A stretch of 5,285 nucleotides of DNA from positions 1-5,285 of the forward strand of contig JAISWA010000061.1 of assembly GCA_031271275.1 (NCBI GenBank), in the 5' to 3' direction. Source of the stretch: Clostridiales bacterium (GTDB taxonomy: Bacteria; Bacillota; Clostridia; Lachnospirales; WQUN01). The number at the start of each line of letters is the position of its first letter. Position 1 is the stretch's first letter. The translations under genes were made by a program, and so were the position numbers. Positions 4,106 through 5,285 of this stretch are shown in pieces. The notes below the pieces were generated by a model. It worked only from the letters and a program-made list of their open reading frames with translations. It did not search any database and was not told where the DNA came from.

Positions 4106-5285
4106 ATGTTGAGAAATATTGAACAAACGACGGAGAGCCTGCTCTCCGAGATTTCCTTCGACTGCCCGGAAGCGTTTGCCAGCCAAGAGGGATTCGCGTT
4201 CCAAGCGTTTGAGTGCGCGGTCTTTGAAACGGAACTCCCCAACAATCGTTACGCTTATACCGCTTGCAACATTCACAGCAAAAAAGCGGATTTGATTGAA
4301 CGCAGACGAAAACCGCTGCGGCACACGGACGAGGATATAGCGGGTATTCTCCGCAGGCTCCAAAAGTCATGGGTCGCCGGAAAAGGCCGGCTGGAAATCG
4401 ACAGCAACACACCGCTCCGCGAAGAAAAACTCCGGGCCGTGATGTATGAGCTGTTCCGCAGCGTCTTACCGCGATACGGCTATATCGTCCGCGACGGGCA
4501 AATTGAACTTGCGAGGAAACTACTGGACGCTATCGCAGGACGCGGAACATTACTCGCGGAGGCGGCTGTCGGAATCGGAAAAACCATTGCCTACATTATT
4601 ATAGCGGTTCTCGTAAAACGAAGCCGCCTTAACGAGCATTGGAACACGACTTACTTCCCGGAGATAAACGCAGTCGATTGGAGACGTATGCCGGTTGTCG
4701 TCAGCACGGCTTCAATCGCTTTACAACGCGCCATTGAAAAAGACGTTATCCCCGAAATATCAAGGATTCTTCTTGAAAATGGAGTAATTAACACGCCAAT
4801 CAAGGCGGTCTTAGCCAAAGGAAAGTCGCATTACATATGCGAACACAACCTCAGAGCCTATATGCGGTTTGAAAAAAAGCCTGAGATAGCGTCCGTCCTC
4901 CGGCGTATCGCCTTAGACGGAAGCAAAATCGACCTTGCCGAGATTGACGCGGGAACATCCGGCGCGGGCTTATCGGCGCACATCAAAAAGAAAATCTGCG
5001 TTCCGGGCAGATGTTATAAAAATTGCCCCAACGAAAACGAGTGTCGCTTCAAGGCGTTCCGCGAAACGATAAGGAAAGGCACGGCGGACATCATCATCTG
5101 CAATCACAATCTGCTGCTGGCGGACGCGAAACTACGGGCGGAAACAGGGAACTCCGTATTGCCGCAATATCAAATGATGGTACTGGACGAAGCCCATGAG
5201 GTTTTACAGGCCGCGCGTTCCATTTACGGCTCGGCTCTCGATGCCGGGACCATCGCGGACATATCGCGGACGGTACTTGATTTGG
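4106..5285 (+). CDS. DinG/XPD-type Fe-S superfamily 2 DNA helicase (N-terminal 393 residues, cut by window end)
   Basis: This is an ATP-dependent helicase of the DinG/Rad3/XPD group, which unwinds DNA 5' to 3' in characterised members. Motifs in order: an unrecognised N-terminal extension (1-120); a Q-like motif around RDGQIELARKLL (129-140); Walker A AEAAVGIGKT (151-160, K159 and T160), with AAV where DinG usually has AGT; motif Ia VVVSTASIALQRAI (197-210); KGKSHYIC (238-245) giving the first cluster cysteine; then C298, C303, C307 and C313, of which three with C245 would hold a 4Fe-4S cluster and one is extra; ADIIICNHNLLL (327-338), the characteristic family segment; and the Walker B box DEAH (361-364). 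Motifs III-VI lie beyond the edge. ATG 4106 is preferred, with GAGGA (4090-4094) 11 nt upstream. No DnaQ-like exonuclease domain precedes it. Its placement after repeats and a hairpin suggests a role in element replication or transfer, but repair is equally possible. Confidence 0.88.
   Translation, partial: MLRNIEQTTESLLSEISFDCPEAFASQEGFAFQAFECAVFETELPNNRYAYTACNIHSKKADLIERRRKPLRHTDEDIAGILRRLQKSWVAGKGRLEIDSNTPLREEKLRAVMYELFRSVLPRYGYIVRDGQIELARKLLDAIAGRGTLLAEAAVGIGKTIAYIIIAVLVKRSRLNEHWNTTYFPEINAVDWRRMPVVVSTASIALQRAIEKDVIPEISRILLENGVINTPIKAVLAKGKSHYICEHNLRAYMRFEKKPEIASVLRRIALDGSKIDLAEIDAGTSGAGLSAHIKKKICVPGRCYKNCPNENECRFKAFRETIRKGTADIIICNHNLLLADAKLRAETGNSVLPQYQMMVLDEAHEVLQAARSIYGSALDAGTIADISRTVLDL

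Noticed and set aside
4039..4412. Minus-strand frames opposite the helicase start
   Set aside because: They are antisense shadows of a helicase frame that shows full family motifs downstream.
4106..5285. CasDinG of a type IV-A CRISPR system
   Set aside because: No CRISPR array and no csf-type genes are visible; DinG-type helicases occur widely, so the motif set alone does not support it.

Overview
The window looks like part of an accessory (probably integrative or plasmid-borne) region from a Firmicute, most likely a Clostridia-type anaerobe. This rests on strong AGGAGG-type ribosome binding sites, mid-GC composition with AT-rich spacers, tight translational coupling, an XRE/ImmA-type regulatory pair and a small sigma-region-4-like protein. 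No rRNA, tRNA, integrase, relaxase or core metabolic gene is visible, so the host assignment is inference. Every convincing gene is on the + strand.

Layout. (1) 1-1264: a small XRE-family DNA-binding protein (27-455) overlaps an ImmA/IrrE-type zinc metallopeptidase (455-1264) by one base. The XRE gene's GTG start overlaps the stop of a frame that enters from the left edge. (2) 1265-2176: after a 141-bp spacer comes a second, paralogous ImmA/IrrE-type peptidase (1406-2176). (3) 2237-2536: a 99-residue protein with two CxxC pairs, of unknown function. (4) 2537-3054: about 500 bp with no convincing gene but dense base-pairing potential. It contains a possible promoter embedded in a dyad, nested helices, a perfect 13-bp inverted repeat, and a very strong intrinsic terminator at 2941-2994. 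This is the best candidate for an undescribed RNA. (5) 3055-3626: a 34-codon basic peptide ORF with an ideal ribosome binding site, overlapping by GTGA the start of a 156-residue sigma-region-4-like protein. (6) 3627-4105: a second gene-poor stretch of 479 bp with several hairpins, three helically phased CAAACCA repeats, and a 57-nt two-tier hairpin capped by a cUACGg loop. (7) 4106-end: a DinG/XPD-type Fe-S superfamily 2 helicase, cut off by the window edge after the DEAH motif.

How the parts may work together (inference). XRE plus ImmA is the known pairing in which the peptidase cleaves the repressor and induces a mobile element; here there are two peptidases for one visible repressor. The structured RNA ends in a terminator just before the peptide/sigma-like operon and has no clear promoter after it, so the sigma-like gene may depend on read-through. 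The repeats plus hairpin directly before a helicase resemble a replication or transfer origin, or a cis-regulatory leader. The sequence alone cannot choose between these.
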